A program made the translations under genes and the position numbers. Source: Ornithinimicrobium cavernae (GTDB taxonomy: Bacteria > Actinomycetota > Actinomycetes > Actinomycetales > Dermatophilaceae). Taken from it: a stretch of 64,000 bases of DNA. Numbering within the stretch: the first letter of the stretch is position 1; each line of letters begins with the position of its first letter. The notes under the pieces are model-generated. The model was not told the DNA's origin. It ran no database searches and saw nothing but the letters and a program-made list of their open reading frames with translations. The DNA lies in contig NZ_QDDJ01000004.1 in NCBI RefSeq assembly GCF_003121625.1, forward strand, positions 124,001 through 188,000. The letters run 5' to 3'. Below are positions 62,746-64,000 of this stretch, in pieces.

Positions 62746-63476
62746 CAGGCGGCTCCCTCGTCGAGCGCGTGGCCCAGATAGACAGCAGCGAGCGAGTCAG
62801 GGTTCTCGCGGAACTCCGAGCCGTCACCGAGATAGACGATCCGCCCCTCATGGAGGACGACCAGGGAGTCGGCGACCTCGAGGACGCGGTCGACCTCCTG
62901 CTCGACGAGGACCACGCTCATGCCACGCTCGATGAGCGTGGGCAGTGCCTCGTAGATCTCATCGACGATGAGCGGGGCCAGCCCCAGGGACGGCTCGTCC
63001 ACAAGCAGGCACTGGGGCCGAGCCATGAGCGCCCTCCCCAGAGCGACCATCTGCTGCTCGCCGCCGCTGAGGACGCTGGCCGACCGGTCCATGATCCCCC
63101 CGAGCGCCGGGAAGAGGTCCACGACCTCCGTCATACGCTCGGCCCGCTCCTGCCGGGAGGCATGGAACCCACCCAGCTCCAGGTTGTCCCGAACGGTCAG
63201 GGAGGGGAAGAGACGCCGTCCCTCCTGCACCATGGAGATCCCCTTGCGCGCCCGGGCGTCGGCCGGCAGGTGCCCGATGTCGGTGCCCTGCCAGAGCACC
63301 TGACCGCCGCGCAGCGGCACCACCCCGGTGAGGGCCCGCAGGAAGGTCGACTTGCCGGCCCCGTTGGGTCCGATGACGCCCAGCAGGCTGTTCTCCTCGA
63401 CGTCGATGGTGATGTTGTCGATCGCGACGAGGTCCCCGTATCCGGCAGATACCGCCACGCTGCTCAACAGACTCAC
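62745..63476 (-). CDS. livF: Branched-chain-type ABC transporter ATP-binding protein (LivF-like)
   Basis: GTG 63476 lies 5 bases after GGAAGGAG, so it is preferred over GTG 63494. The 243-residue protein has VIGPNGAGKSTFLRALTG (Walker A), MVQEGRRLFPSLTVRDNLEL (Q-loop, LivF-type), SVLSGGEQQMVALGRALMA (signature), and LLVDEPSLGLAPLIVDEI (Walker B), then VLVEQEVDRVLEVAD. LivF normally pairs with LivG; no LivG gene is present in the window, so it may lie to the right of the binding-protein gene or be missing. Confidence 0.92.
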   Translation of the reverse strand: MSLLSSVAVSAGYGDLVAIDNITIDVEENSLLGVIGPNGAGKSTFLRALTGVVPLRGGQVLWQGTDIGHLPADARARKGISMVQEGRRLFPSLTVRDNLELGGFHASRQERAERMTEVVDLFPALGGIMDRSASVLSGGEQQMVALGRALMARPQCLLVDEPSLGLAPLIVDEIYEALPTLIERGMSVVLVEQEVDRVLEVADSLVVLHEGRIVYLGDGSEFRENPDSLAAVYLGHALDEGAA

Positions 63477-63507
63477 GCGCACTCCTTCCGACACCTGATG
63501 GCGGATG

Positions 63508-64000
63508 TCACTGGGTGAAGATCGGCTCAGCCGTCGCGATGTCCTCGGGGAAGACCGTCCGCGGCTTGCCGTCCTGCCACTGGACGATCACGGGTGTGGC
63601 GTCCTTGAGGGCACCGTTGTCCTCGAACTCCAGGGCACCGTTGGCGACCATCGAGCCCGGGCCCTCGGTGATGCTGATCGTCGACAGCGCGTCGCGGACC
63701 GCCTTGGGGTCGCGCGAGCCGGCCTCCTCGAGGGCTGCGGCGATGGCATAGACCGCGACGCAGTCCTCACCGGCCTCCTGACCGGGGAAGTCGAACTCCT
63801 CGTTGGCCTCGGTGAACTGCTTGACGAACTCCTCGGCTCCCGGCAGGTCCCAGTTCCAGCCGGCACTGGTGAAGGCGCCGTTGGCGGGCTCGCCGACGGT
63901 GGAGAAGTAGTGCGGGTTCACCAGGGCCGAGCCGGAGCCGAGGATCGGGCCCTCGTATCCCTGGGCAGCCAGTGCCTCCTGCAGGATCTTCATGTCGGCC
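63508..64000 (-). CDS. ABC transporter substrate-binding protein, C-terminal part (5' end outside window)
   Basis: The frame is open to the window edge and ends at 63508, about 32 bp before the livF start. The ~164 visible residues match the C-terminal lobe of Leu/Ile/Val-binding (Peripla_BP_6) proteins: GSGSALVNPHYFSTVG, QEAGEDCVAVYAIAAALEEA, VRDALSTISITEGPG, ATPVIVQWQDGKPRTVFPED. It supplies the ligand to the LivHMF transporter. The ligand is probably a carboxylate or amino acid-like compound given the enzymes downstream, but this is not readable from the fragment. Confidence 0.87.
   Translation of the reverse strand, partial: ADMKILQEALAAQGYEGPILGSGSALVNPHYFSTVGEPANGAFTSAGWNWDLPGAEEFVKQFTEANEEFDFPGQEAGEDCVAVYAIAAALEEAGSRDPKAVRDALSTISITEGPGSMVANGALEFEDNGALKDATPVIVQWQDGKPRTVFPEDIATAEPIFTQ

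Noticed and set aside
1-64000. CRISPR arrays, tRNA and rRNA genes, insertion sequences
   Set aside because: No regularly spaced short repeats, cloverleaf sequences, rRNA signatures or transposase motifs were recognised on either strand, although a tRNA could be missed without a covariance-model scan.

Overview
The window is high-GC DNA with the coding style of an actinomycete: overlapping ATGA/GTGA gene junctions, frequent GTG starts, an F420-type luciferase-like oxidoreductase, a DUF1918-DUF1876 protein and HutC/FadR-type GntR regulators. A member of the Micrococcales is likely, but no rRNA or other marker is present to prove it. No tRNA, rRNA or CRISPR array was seen.

Layout. (1) 1-4702: end of an amine or amino-compound catabolic operon (glutamine synthetase-like ligase, FluG-type amidohydrolase, M20 hydrolase, class III aminotransferase). 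(2) 4817-8807: single genes, namely a metallopeptidase with a tandem 38-residue repeat, a double GNAT acetyltransferase, a tiny basic protein and an LLM oxidoreductase. (3) 8817-28549: a methylthioribose or 5-deoxyribose utilisation regulon. It holds an aldolase/short-chain dehydrogenase fusion, a split transketolase, a RuBisCO-like protein, a HutC-type regulator, MtnA, a sugar ABC importer and MtnK. A perfect 13-bp palindrome (GTTGTCGGACAAC) occurs in both of its promoter regions. About 7.5 kb of accessory DNA splits the regulon: a lipoprotein with a recently duplicated DUF5067 domain, a dead second copy of the RuBisCO-like gene, an OLD-type ATPase/nuclease and a Shedu-type nuclease.

(4) 28886-49170: a large defence locus. 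It joins a class 1 DISARM-like core (DUF1998 helicase, DrmD-type SNF2 helicase, large adenine-N6 methyltransferase) to a SeqA-like/RAMA small protein and an McrBC pair with a modified-base-reader-like segment. A second block has an unrecognised protein and a large PLD-family protein. (5) 49171-51813: decayed DNA with a small two-helix membrane protein, vWA-gene fragments and a DUF1918/DUF1876 gene. (6) 51814-56230: a DUF429 protein, an amidohydrolase with a membrane carrier, and an HTH/vWA pair. (7) 56309-64000, all minus strand: a catabolic operon with a branched-chain-type ABC importer, an MBL-fold lactonase, two 3-hydroxyisobutyrate dehydrogenase-like enzymes, a cupin, an ABM monooxygenase, a FadR-type GntR regulator and a carboxymuconolactone decarboxylase-like protein.

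The two most interesting systems are the regulon in (3), where MtnK/MtnA chemistry appears to feed both an aldolase branch and a RuBisCO-like plus transketolase branch, and the composite DISARM/McrBC defence locus in (4).
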